From the NCBI RefSeq assembly GCF_026242055.1, contig NZ_JAPJDL010000004.1, forward strand, positions 62,001 to 126,000: a DNA stretch of 64,000 nt, given 5' to 3'. Both the position numbers and the translations under genes were made by a program. The stretch is from Lentzea sp. NEAU-D7 (GTDB taxonomy: Bacteria > Actinomycetota > Actinomycetes > Mycobacteriales > Pseudonocardiaceae). Below the pieces are notes generated by a model. It made no database searches and was not told the DNA's origin. It saw nothing but the letters and a program-made list of their open reading frames with translations. Below, piece by piece: positions 16,374 to 23,699 of this stretch (the stretch's first letter is position 1; every line of letters starts with the position of its first letter).

Positions 16374-17507
16374 TCAGTGTTGACCAAAACTCAGGCCCAC
16401 GGCCAGCGTCAGCTCCAAAACCCGCTGCGGAGACCCGAGGTCAGGGAAGAGGTCCCGGAGCTGGCCCATCCGGTACCGGACGGTCTGCGGGTGCACGAAC
16501 AGGGCAGCGGCCACCTCCTCGCGCCGGCCGTGGTGCAGCAGCCAGGCGCGCAACGTCTCCTCCAGCCGCCGGGCCGTGGTGGCCGGGAGTGCCAGCAGCG
16601 GGGCCAGGGCGCGGGCGCGCAGGTCGGCGTACGCGTCGGGATCGGCGCTCAGCACGAGAGAGGCGAGGTGCTCCTCGGTGTCACGGATGTCGGAGGAGAG
16701 GGAGCGTGCGCGTACGGTCCGTTCGTACGAGGCGGAGGCACGCATCCATGGACGTGCTGGCCCGACGACGGCATTGCGGTGGTTGAGCTGTCGTAGCAGG
16801 TGGGAGCGGTCGGCGTCGGGTACGAACAAGACGCCGGTCGAGTCCGGCAGGTCGTCGAGGACGAGGGTGCCGGGGTCGAGCGAGCGGTAGGCGGGGCGGG
16901 CCTGGAACGCGGGGAGCAGGACCACGGTCAGCGTGGACGGCGGCTGCCAGCCGGCGCGTCCGGCGGAGGCCAGCAGGACCTCGGCGCTCGCGCCGGCGAG
17001 CAGGTCGCGGGCGAGTTGTTCGAGGTGGCGCTCGTGGGCCAGGCCTCGTGCGGCCAGTTCGTCGGCGTGGCCCGCGGCGCTGGCGGCGGACAGCTCGTCG
17101 ATGTAGGCGAAGGTCAGTTCGGCGAACTTCGCCACCTCCGCGGCCGGCAGACCCGCTGGTACGGCGCCTGCGGCCAGGCCTCGCCAGGCCACGCGGGCGC
17201 CGACGCGGTATGCGCTGAGCAGCGCGTCCATCGAACGGCCGTCGCGCACCTCGCCGCGGCCCAGTTCGTAGGCCGCGTCGCTCGCATCGCCGCCCCCGCC
17301 GGTGCCGCTCGCGAGGTCCAAGTAGTGTCCTAGCGCCGTGCGAACGGCACGGCGGATGGTGCCACCCATGCGTCCGGAAAGTGCATTGGCATAGCTCGGC
17401 ACCTCGGTGATGATGGCGCGGACCACTTCGTCGGCGGTCGGCCTCAGGACCTCCCGCAACGCGGTCACGGTCTTCTCATCCAGGGCCAGTTCGGTGGCCC
17501 TCCTCAT
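16374..17507 (-). CDS. PucR/CdaR-type helix-turn-helix regulator
   Basis: A 377-residue protein with a helical N-terminal sensor region and a C-terminal PucR HTH (HTH_30), seen as LEETLRAWLLHHGRREEVAA followed by LFVHPQTVRYRMGQLRDL. The family controls purine, sugar-acid, lipid and other catabolic genes. An upstream ATG at 17558 is in frame, but the start at 17507 is preferred because it leaves a dyad at 17523-17539 and another at 17559-17574 in non-coding space. It is divergent from the ferredoxin-reductase/desaturase pair, which is the obvious candidate target. Confidence 0.87.
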   Translation of the reverse strand: MRRATELALDEKTVTALREVLRPTADEVVRAIITEVPSYANALSGRMGGTIRRAVRTALGHYLDLASGTGGGGDASDAAYELGRGEVRDGRSMDALLSAYRVGARVAWRGLAAGAVPAGLPAAEVAKFAELTFAYIDELSAASAAGHADELAARGLAHERHLEQLARDLLAGASAEVLLASAGRAGWQPPSTLTVVLLPAFQARPAYRSLDPGTLVLDDLPDSTGVLFVPDADRSHLLRQLNHRNAVVGPARPWMRASASYERTVRARSLSSDIRDTEEHLASLVLSADPDAYADLRARALAPLLALPATTARRLEETLRAWLLHHGRREEVAAALFVHPQTVRYRMGQLRDLFPDLGSPQRVLELTLAVGLSFGQH

Positions 17508-17522
17508 TGCGTGAGTCACGAT

Positions 17523-17539
17523 TTGTTCCCTGCGAACAA
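17523..17539. promoter_or_regulatory. Inverted repeat in the PucR/desaturase divergent promoter region
   Basis: TTGTTC-N5-GAACAA is a clean dyad 16 nt upstream of the regulator ATG. It is a plausible operator for the divergently encoded PucR-type protein. No second copy was found in the window. Confidence 0.45.
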
Positions 17540-17558
17540 TCCAGCCGGGGATATTCAC

Positions 17559-17574
17559 GTCCTGCGGACAGGAC
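17559..17574. promoter_or_regulatory. GTCCTG/CAGGAC dyad ahead of the reductase gene
   Basis: GTCCTG-CGGA-CAGGAC is a perfect 6-bp dyad 32 nt upstream of the reductase ATG. It could be an operator or a leader hairpin. With the dyad at 17523-17539, the short divergent region holds two separate palindromes. Confidence 0.4.
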
Positions 17575-17605
17575 TTTACGCCCTAGGGCGCATCAAGCTG
17601 GAGTC

Positions 17606-18673
17606 ATGACGAGTGCCGCCCTACGCAGCAGGGCGTGGAAACTGCTTGAGCTGGTCACGACGCCGCTGCTGCCGTCCGACTACCTCGACCTGGTGAGTCC
17701 CCTCCGCTCAGGTGCTGACCTGCGCGGCCGCATCGAGGCCGTGCACCGCGAGACAGACGATGCCGCGACGATCGTGATCAAGCCCGGCAAGGGCTGGCGC
17801 GGTCACGTCGCCGGTCAGTACGTCCGGGTCGGCATCGACGTCGACGGCGTGCGCCTCTGGCGCGCGTACTCGGTCACGTCGCCGACGAACCGCGCGGACG
17901 GCCGCATCACGATCACCGTGAAGGCCATCCCCGACGGCAAGGTCAGCAACCACCTGGTCCGCAAGGCGAAGCCCGGCACGGTGATCCAGCTCGACCAGGC
18001 CACCGGCGAGTTCGTCCTGCCCGCCGCCAAGCCCGCCAAGGTGCTCTACCTGACGGCCGGCAGCGGCATCACGCCCGCGATGGGCATGCTGCGCGACTCG
18101 CGGCTCGCCGACGTCGTGATGGTGCACTCCGCGCCGCGCAAGGAAGACGTGATCTTCCGCAACGACCTGCACGACCTGGTCGCGGACGAGGCGCTGAAGC
18201 TGGTCGAGCTGCACACCGACACCGACGGCATGCTCGACGTCGCCGAGCTGGAGAAGCTCGTGCCCGACTGGGCCGAGCGCGAGACCTGGGCCTGCGGGCC
18301 GGCGGGCCTGCTCGACGCCGCCGAGGCGCACTGGGCGGAGCACGGCATCGCTGAGCGCCTGCACACCGAGCGGTTCCGGCCGACCGTGGTCGTGGCCGGC
18401 GAGGGTGGCGAGGTCACGTTCGGCAAGACCGGCAAGACCGTCGAGGCCGACGGTGCCACGCCGCTGCTGAACGTCGGCGAGGAGGCGGGCGTGCTGATGC
18501 CGTCCGGCTGCCGCATGGGCATCTGCTTCGGCTGCGTCACGCCGCTGAAGTCCGGCGCGGTGCGGGACCTGCGCACCGGCGAGATCACCCAGGCCGAGGA
18601 CAGCCCCACCGCGCACGTGCTCGTCCAGACCTGCGTGTCCGCCGCGGCGGGCCCCTGCGAACTCGAACGCTAG
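17606..18673 (+). CDS. Ferredoxin reductase-like flavoprotein with C-terminal 2Fe-2S domain (desaturase electron donor)
   Basis: A 355-residue protein: FAD-binding domain (RAYSVTSP), NAD(P)-binding domain (TAGSGITPAM, ACGPAGLL), and a plant-type 2Fe-2S ferredoxin domain at the C-terminus with CRMGICFGC plus a distal Cys in VQTCVSAA. This is the layout of the oxidoreductase that feeds the mycobacterial DesA3 stearoyl-CoA desaturase (Rv3230c-type). The desaturase gene follows directly, so electron delivery from NAD(P)H to the di-iron desaturase is the likely role. The ATG at 17606 is preferred over an in-frame start 33 codons upstream, which would run through the operator region. Confidence 0.92.
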   Translation: MTSAALRSRAWKLLELVTTPLLPSDYLDLVSPLRSGADLRGRIEAVHRETDDAATIVIKPGKGWRGHVAGQYVRVGIDVDGVRLWRAYSVTSPTNRADGRITITVKAIPDGKVSNHLVRKAKPGTVIQLDQATGEFVLPAAKPAKVLYLTAGSGITPAMGMLRDSRLADVVMVHSAPRKEDVIFRNDLHDLVADEALKLVELHTDTDGMLDVAELEKLVPDWAERETWACGPAGLLDAAEAHWAEHGIAERLHTERFRPTVVVAGEGGEVTFGKTGKTVEADGATPLLNVGEEAGVLMPSGCRMGICFGCVTPLKSGAVRDLRTGEITQAEDSPTAHVLVQTCVSAAAGPCELER

Positions 18674-18753
18674 CCAGCGCGCCCACCACTGACATTCCCT
18701 TCCCCCCGCGAAGTGGCCCTCCCCCAGCCACTGCTTCCCGGAAAGCGAGATTC

Positions 18754-19872
18754 ATGACCGCCATCGATCCCACCGCCCACCTGACCGACGAGCAGATCGA
18801 GGAGCTCGGCCGCGAGCTCGACGCGATTCGCGACGAGGTGATCGCCAGTCGTGGTGAGAAGGACGCGGCCTACATCCGCAAGGTCATCTCGGTGCAGCGC
18901 AAGCTGGAGCTGACCAGCCGCGGCATCCTGCTGTTCTCGCTCTTCCCGCCGGCCTGGATCATCGGCACCGCCGGTCTGTCGGTCGCGAAGATCATGGACA
19001 ACATGGAGATCGGGCACAACATCCTGCACGGCCAGTGGGACTGGATGCGCGACCCGAAGATCCACTCCACGACCTGGGAGTGGGACCACGTCTCGCCGGC
19101 CGAGCAGTGGAAGCACTCGCACAACGAGCTGCACCACACGTACACCAACGTGATCGGCAAGGACAACGACCTCGGCTACGGCATCATGCGCGTGGACGAG
19201 GACCAGAAGTGGCACCCGATGCACCTGGGTCAGCCGCTGTGGAACTTCATCAACGCCTGCTTCTTCGAGTACGGCATCGCCGCGTACGACCTGGAGCTCG
19301 GCAAGAACCTGCACAAGCGCCGCCGCAACAACCCGGAGTTCCGGGCGCGCGCCAGGGCCGTGGGCCGCAAGATCCGCAAGCAGGTGCTCAAGGACTACGT
19401 GATCCACCCGCTGCTGTCGGGCCCGTCGTTCCTGACCACGCTCGCGGCGACGTTCACCGCGAACCTGGTCCGCAACCTCTGGTCGCACTCGGTGATCATG
19501 TGTGGTCACTTCCCCGAGGGCGTGCAGACCTTCGAGCGCCGGTCGATCAAGGGCGAGACGCGCGGCCAGTGGTACCTGCGCCAGATGATGGGTTCGGCGA
19601 ACATCAGCGGCAGCAAGGCCATGCACTTCATGACCGGCAACCTGTCGCACCAGATCGAGCACCACCTGTTCCCGGACCTGCCGAGCAACCGGTACGCCGA
19701 GGTCGCGGTCAAGGTGAAGGCGCTGTTCGAGAAGTACGAACTGGACTACGTGACCGGCCCGCTGCCCAAGCAGGTCTTCTCCGCGTGGCACAAGGTCTTC
19801 CGCCTGTCGCTGCCGAACCGCAAGCCCAAGGTCAAGGCGCCGGCCAAGGACAAGGAACTGGTCGCCGCCTGA
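18754..19872 (+). CDS. Membrane fatty-acid/acyl-CoA desaturase (DesA3-like)
   Basis: A 372-residue integral membrane di-iron desaturase with all three histidine boxes: GHNILH, HNELHHTYTN and the QIEHH form HQIEHHLFPDLP. Hydrophobic stretches lie at about residues 55-75 and 225-250. The enzyme introduces a cis double bond into an acyl chain at the cytoplasmic membrane, using electrons from the reductase encoded just upstream. This is the same arrangement as mycobacterial Rv3230c-desA3. The Lys-rich C-terminal tail (KPKVKAPAKDKE) is a soluble extension. Regiospecificity is not readable; delta-9 is likely by analogy. Confidence 0.92.
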   Translation: MTAIDPTAHLTDEQIEELGRELDAIRDEVIASRGEKDAAYIRKVISVQRKLELTSRGILLFSLFPPAWIIGTAGLSVAKIMDNMEIGHNILHGQWDWMRDPKIHSTTWEWDHVSPAEQWKHSHNELHHTYTNVIGKDNDLGYGIMRVDEDQKWHPMHLGQPLWNFINACFFEYGIAAYDLELGKNLHKRRRNNPEFRARARAVGRKIRKQVLKDYVIHPLLSGPSFLTTLAATFTANLVRNLWSHSVIMCGHFPEGVQTFERRSIKGETRGQWYLRQMMGSANISGSKAMHFMTGNLSHQIEHHLFPDLPSNRYAEVAVKVKALFEKYELDYVTGPLPKQVFSAWHKVFRLSLPNRKPKVKAPAKDKELVAA

Positions 19873-19939
19873 GACGGGCAATGGTTCAGATCTTTCGGCC
19901 GTACCGGCGACACCGCCGGATCCGGTGAGATTCCTTCGT

Positions 19940-19977
19940 AGGGCCCGAGTTCCACCCCTGCTGCTTCATCGGGCCCT
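19940..19977 (+). terminator. Inverted repeat between desaturase and X-Pro peptidase genes, probable terminator
   Basis: AGGGCCCGA (19940-19948) and TCGGGCCCT (19969-19977) form a perfect 9-bp stem with a 20-nt loop, ending 15 nt before the next ATG. It probably terminates the desaturase transcript. As a leader hairpin of the next gene it would sit almost on the GGAGG ribosome site, so a regulatory role cannot be excluded. Confidence 0.5.
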
Positions 19978-19992
19978 CCGACGGAGGAACTC

Positions 19993-21774
19993 ATGCGAAG
20001 GGTCTACCTCGTCGCGGCCACCCTGCTCATGGCCGCGACGATCTACACGCCTGCCTCGAACGCGGCTCCTGCCGCCGCGGCGATCACCGAGACCGTCTAC
20101 GTCGAGTCCACGATCGACAGTGACGCGGACGGCAAGCTCGACCGGATCGCCGCCGACGTCATGCGGCCCGACACGGCCGGCCGAGTGCCGATCGTGATGG
20201 AGGCCAGCCCCTACTACGGGCTGGGCGCGACGGCCGCGTCGGCGACGAACGTGCCGCGCGGCTTCGGCCGCTGGTACGACGAGTACTTCGTGCCGCGCGG
20301 GTACGCCGTCGTCGAGATGGAGATGCAAGGCACCTCCCGCTCGACCGGCTGCCCGACCACGGGTGGTCCCGAGGACACCGCGAGCGTCCGCGCGGTCGTG
20401 GACTGGCTCAACGGCCGCGCCAAGGCGTTCTACGCGGACGGCCGGGCGGCGGTGGCGAGCTGGAGCACCGGCAACGTCGGCATGCTCGGCGTCTCCTACA
20501 ACGGCACGCTGCCCAACGCGGCCGCCGCGGCGAACATCCCCGGCGTGAAGACGATCGTGCCGATCGCCGCGATCTCCAGCTGGTACGAGTACGCCCGTGA
20601 CCAGGGCATCGGGTACAAGGGCTGGGAGTCCAACTACCCGACCTTCCTCGCCAACTACGTCGTGAGCGCGGCGCAGAAGGCGAAGTGCAAGCCGGTGTTC
20701 GACCAGCTGTCCCGCGAGGACGGCGACGAGTCCTTCGACTACACGTCGTTCTGGAAGGCCCGCGACTACCGGGTGGGCGCGCAGAACGTGTCCGCGTCGG
20801 TGTTCGCCGTGCACGGCCAGGCGGACTGGAACGTCAAGCCGTCCCAGTTCGGCCGCTGGTGGAAGGAACTGGCGGACCGCGGCGTGCCGCGCAAGATCTG
20901 GCTGCACCGGGGCGGGCACCTCGACCCGATCTCGTTCCGCCAGGCCGAGTGGCAGCGCGTCATGGGGCTGTGGATGGACCACTGGCTCAAGGGCGCGGAC
21001 AACGGGATCATGAACGAGCCCATGGCCGACGTGCAGAAGCCGGACGGCAGCTGGGAACAGGCCGCCACGTGGCCGCGGCCGGACACCAAGGACACCACGC
21101 TGTACTTCGGTCCGGCGGCCGGTGGCATGTCCGGTTCGCTGACCACCACACCGGTGGCCGGTGGCACGCAGAGCCTGCGCGCGAACGCGAACATCAGCGA
21201 GGCGGCCATGATGGCCAACCCGGAGACCGCGAACACCAGCCGGCTGGCCTACCTGACGGCACCGCTGACGAAGGACGCGCGGTTGTCCGGTGAGGTCAGC
21301 CTGACCGTCCGCGTCGGGTCGAACCGGGCGTCGACGCCGCTCACCGCGTTGCTGGTGGACTACGGCCCGAGCACGCAGGCGGTGCTGTCCGAACGCAGCC
21401 CGCTGCAGCTGTCCACGGAGGTGTGCGGCAGGAACGACCTGCGGGACAAGACCGGCTGCGCGCGTCCGCCGGACGTGTCGATCCAGGCGGTGTCGGCGAC
21501 GATGCTGACCAAGGGTGCCGTCGACGCCAAGAACCGCCTGTCGCTCGAGACCGCGACCCCGTTGCCCACCAACGGGTCCACCGCGGACGTGACCTGGAAG
21601 CTGCACGCCAGGGACGCGTTGGTCCCGGCAGGGCACCGGATCGGGATCGTGCTCGTCACGAACCACAACGCCTACATCGCCGCGGACGCGGCGGCGAGCG
21701 GTGTCTCGCTGTCCGTGTCGCTCGGCGTCAGCAAGGTGGTGCTGCCGATCGTCGGTGGCGCGCTGAACAGGTGA
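19993..21774 (+). CDS. Secreted X-Pro dipeptidyl-peptidase (S15 / CocE-NonD family)
   Basis: A 593-residue protein with a signal peptide (cleavage near residue 31), an alpha/beta-hydrolase domain and a C-terminal jelly-roll (PepX_C, about 360-590). The likely triad is Ser168 in GVSYNG, Asp278 in GQADWN and His309 in RGGHLD. The family includes Xaa-Pro dipeptidyl-peptidases and cocaine esterase-like acyl hydrolases. The N-terminal block YVESTIDSDADGKLDRI fits the X-Pro peptidase group. It should act outside the cell on proline-containing peptides and appears to be a single-gene transcript. Confidence 0.9.
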   Translation: MRRVYLVAATLLMAATIYTPASNAAPAAAAITETVYVESTIDSDADGKLDRIAADVMRPDTAGRVPIVMEASPYYGLGATAASATNVPRGFGRWYDEYFVPRGYAVVEMEMQGTSRSTGCPTTGGPEDTASVRAVVDWLNGRAKAFYADGRAAVASWSTGNVGMLGVSYNGTLPNAAAAANIPGVKTIVPIAAISSWYEYARDQGIGYKGWESNYPTFLANYVVSAAQKAKCKPVFDQLSREDGDESFDYTSFWKARDYRVGAQNVSASVFAVHGQADWNVKPSQFGRWWKELADRGVPRKIWLHRGGHLDPISFRQAEWQRVMGLWMDHWLKGADNGIMNEPMADVQKPDGSWEQAATWPRPDTKDTTLYFGPAAGGMSGSLTTTPVAGGTQSLRANANISEAAMMANPETANTSRLAYLTAPLTKDARLSGEVSLTVRVGSNRASTPLTALLVDYGPSTQAVLSERSPLQLSTEVCGRNDLRDKTGCARPPDVSIQAVSATMLTKGAVDAKNRLSLETATPLPTNGSTADVTWKLHARDALVPAGHRIGIVLVTNHNAYIAADAAASGVSLSVSLGVSKVVLPIVGGALNR

Positions 21775-21835
21775 TGACGAGCCGGGGCCCGCGGACTTCA
21801 CAGTGCGCAGGCCCCGGCCTCGCTAGCCTGGCGCG

Positions 21836-22744
21836 ATGCTCCTGGCAGCCATACCGAGTCCCACCCAGGGCGTGTGGCACCTCGGCCCGGTGCCGATCCG
21901 CGCCTACGCGTTCTGCATCATCGCCGGCGTCCTCGTCGCCGCCTGGCTGACCGAACGCCGGTACGTCGAGCGCGGCGGCAGGCCCGGTGTCATCAACCAG
22001 ATCGCCACGTGGGGCGTTCCGTTCGGCGTCGTCGGTGCCCGGCTCTACCACGTGGCCACGTCCTGGCAGCCGTACTTCGGCCCGGACGGCGATCCCGTGC
22101 GCGCCCTCTACATCTGGGAAGGCGGGATGGGCGTCTGGGGCGCGATCGCGTTCGGCGCGCTCGGAGCCTGGATCGGTGCCAGGCGCGCCGGCGTCGCGCT
22201 GCCTCCGCTGGCCGACGCGGCGGCCCCCGGAATCCTCCTGGCACAGGGGATCGGCCGTCTCGGCAACTGGTTCAACAACGAGGTGTACGGCGGCCCGACC
22301 GACCTGCCCTGGGGGCTCACGATCCACGAGTGGGACCAGGACGCGGGCCGTGCGGTGATCGGTCCGGACGGAGCGCCCGTGGTGCTGGGGACGTTCCACC
22401 CGGCGTTCCTGTACGAACTGCTGTGGACTTTCGCCGCGGCGGCCGTGGTGATCTGGGCGGACCGCCGGTTCCGGCTGGGGCACGGCCGCGCGTTCGGCCT
22501 GTACGTGGTGCTCTACACGCTGGGCAGGCTGTGGATCGAGGCGCTGCGCATCGACCAGGCGAACACGGTCCTGGGCCTGCGCCTGAACATCTGGACCTCG
22601 CTGGTCCTGGGTGTCGGTGCCGCCGCGCTGACGCTGTGGTCGGCACGGCGGCACCCCGGCAGGGAGGACCTCGGGCCGGCTTCGGCGCCGAGTCGTACGC
22701 CTCCGCCAGCGGACGCGGTGTCCGGACGGACCGCCGAGGGCTGA
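21836..22744 (+). CDS. lgt: Prolipoprotein diacylglyceryl transferase
   Basis: A 302-residue membrane enzyme that transfers diacylglycerol from phosphatidylglycerol to the lipobox cysteine of prolipoproteins. The signature GRLGNWFNNEVYG is intact, and the PTQGVWHLGPVPIRAYAF start and the GGMGVWGAI segment also match Lgt. About seven membrane helices are present, with a short polar Pro-rich C-terminal tail typical of actinobacterial forms. The usual neighbour trpA is absent, so this may be a second, genomically displaced lgt copy; the rest of the genome would be needed to tell. A lipobox protein is encoded at 47540-48169 in the same window. Confidence 0.95.
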   Translation: MLLAAIPSPTQGVWHLGPVPIRAYAFCIIAGVLVAAWLTERRYVERGGRPGVINQIATWGVPFGVVGARLYHVATSWQPYFGPDGDPVRALYIWEGGMGVWGAIAFGALGAWIGARRAGVALPPLADAAAPGILLAQGIGRLGNWFNNEVYGGPTDLPWGLTIHEWDQDAGRAVIGPDGAPVVLGTFHPAFLYELLWTFAAAAVVIWADRRFRLGHGRAFGLYVVLYTLGRLWIEALRIDQANTVLGLRLNIWTSLVLGVGAAALTLWSARRHPGREDLGPASAPSRTPPPADAVSGRTAEG

Positions 22745-22763
22745 TCGCGACCGTCCGGACCTG

Positions 22764-23273
22764 TCAGGCGGACTGGGAGATCACCGCGGTGACGGTGACG
22801 TCGACGTACCGGCCGATCATGAAACCCGGCGCGCGGATGCCGAGCGCCCTGCGGTCCAGCCGCGCCGTCGCGGTCAGCACCGCCTCGCGTCCGTCCAGTG
22901 AGGACACCTCGACCGTCCCGCCGAGCTCGGCCTCCCTGCCCCGCGCGGCCAGCGTGCCGGTGACGTGCCAGCCGGTGCCCGCGGCCCGCGCGGACGTCGC
23001 GGTGAACGTCATCACGGGGTGCCGGTCGAGGTCGAGCAGGCCGGGTTTGCGCAGGTGCTGGTCGCGCTTGGCGATCCCGGTGTCGATGGCGCCGAGGTCC
23101 AGGGTGCCGTGCACGGCCAGCAACGCGCCGACCGGTCCGATCTCGACGGTGCCCGCGGTGACGGGCACCGTGCCGTTCGCCTTGCGGCCGAGGTTGCCGA
23201 CCTGGAACGACGCGCTGCTGCGGCTCAGGTCCGCCCGCCACACACCGGCGGCGAGTGCTCGCGTGGTGGTCAT
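22764..23273 (-). CDS. YceI-family lipid-binding protein
   Basis: A 169-residue protein with no signal peptide and the YceI lipocalin-like pattern: GVWRADLSRSSASFQV at the N-terminus, a central D..HP motif (LLDLDRHPVMTFT) and a final PGFMIGRYVDVTV. YceI proteins bind amphipathic or isoprenoid ligands, but the physiological role of cytoplasmic actinobacterial members is unclear. The ATG overlaps the TGA of the upstream small-protein gene, so the two form a bicistronic unit divergent from the LuxR-AAA regulator. Confidence 0.88.
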   Translation of the reverse strand: MTTTRALAAGVWRADLSRSSASFQVGNLGRKANGTVPVTAGTVEIGPVGALLAVHGTLDLGAIDTGIAKRDQHLRKPGLLDLDRHPVMTFTATSARAAGTGWHVTGTLAARGREAELGGTVEVSSLDGREAVLTATARLDRRALGIRAPGFMIGRYVDVTVTAVISQSA

Positions 23274-23590
23274 GACCGGGCTCCGTCGTGCTCGAAGACC
23301 TCGAGGACCGGGTAGATCTCGACGCGGTCCGCGCCCGGCAGCAGCGCCGGGTCCTCGCCGGGCAGCAGCTGCGTGCTCATGATCGCCTTCTGGGTGTCGA
23401 TCAGCGCCTGCTCGGACTCGGCGATCGACAGCACGACCTCCGACCCGTCCGCGCGGCGGAGCACGTAGGTCCTGATGTTGCCCGGCACCGCCATGGCCGC
23501 CGGTGCGATCCGCTGCTTCGCCGCGAAGTCGGCCGCGGCCAGCTGTTCGGGGCCGCGGGGTCCGTCGAAGTAGGTGAGCTGCGCGTACAT
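23270..23590 (-). CDS. Small dimeric alpha/beta-barrel-like protein
   Basis: A 106-residue protein whose strand/helix pattern and length fit the dimeric alpha+beta barrel group (ABM/EthD-like): YAQLTYFDGPRGPEQLAAAD, then RTYVLRRADGSEVVLSIAES and VEIYPVLEVFE. Members are cofactor-less monooxygenases, stress proteins or regulators; no catalytic residue can be pointed to. It is the first gene of a two-gene unit with YceI and is divergent from the large LuxR regulator at 23700, which may control it. Assignment is by pattern only. Confidence 0.6.
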   Translation of the reverse strand: MYAQLTYFDGPRGPEQLAAADFAAKQRIAPAAMAVPGNIRTYVLRRADGSEVVLSIAESEQALIDTQKAIMSTQLLPGEDPALLPGADRVEIYPVLEVFEHDGARS

Positions 23591-23699
23591 GGTCGCCTCC
23601 TTGGGTGGTGCACCGAGTCTCGGCCCGTCCGCGGCGACACGGATCCGTGCCAGTACGGAGACCGGTACCGAACCGCCACCGGTCGGCGATACTCCCGGC

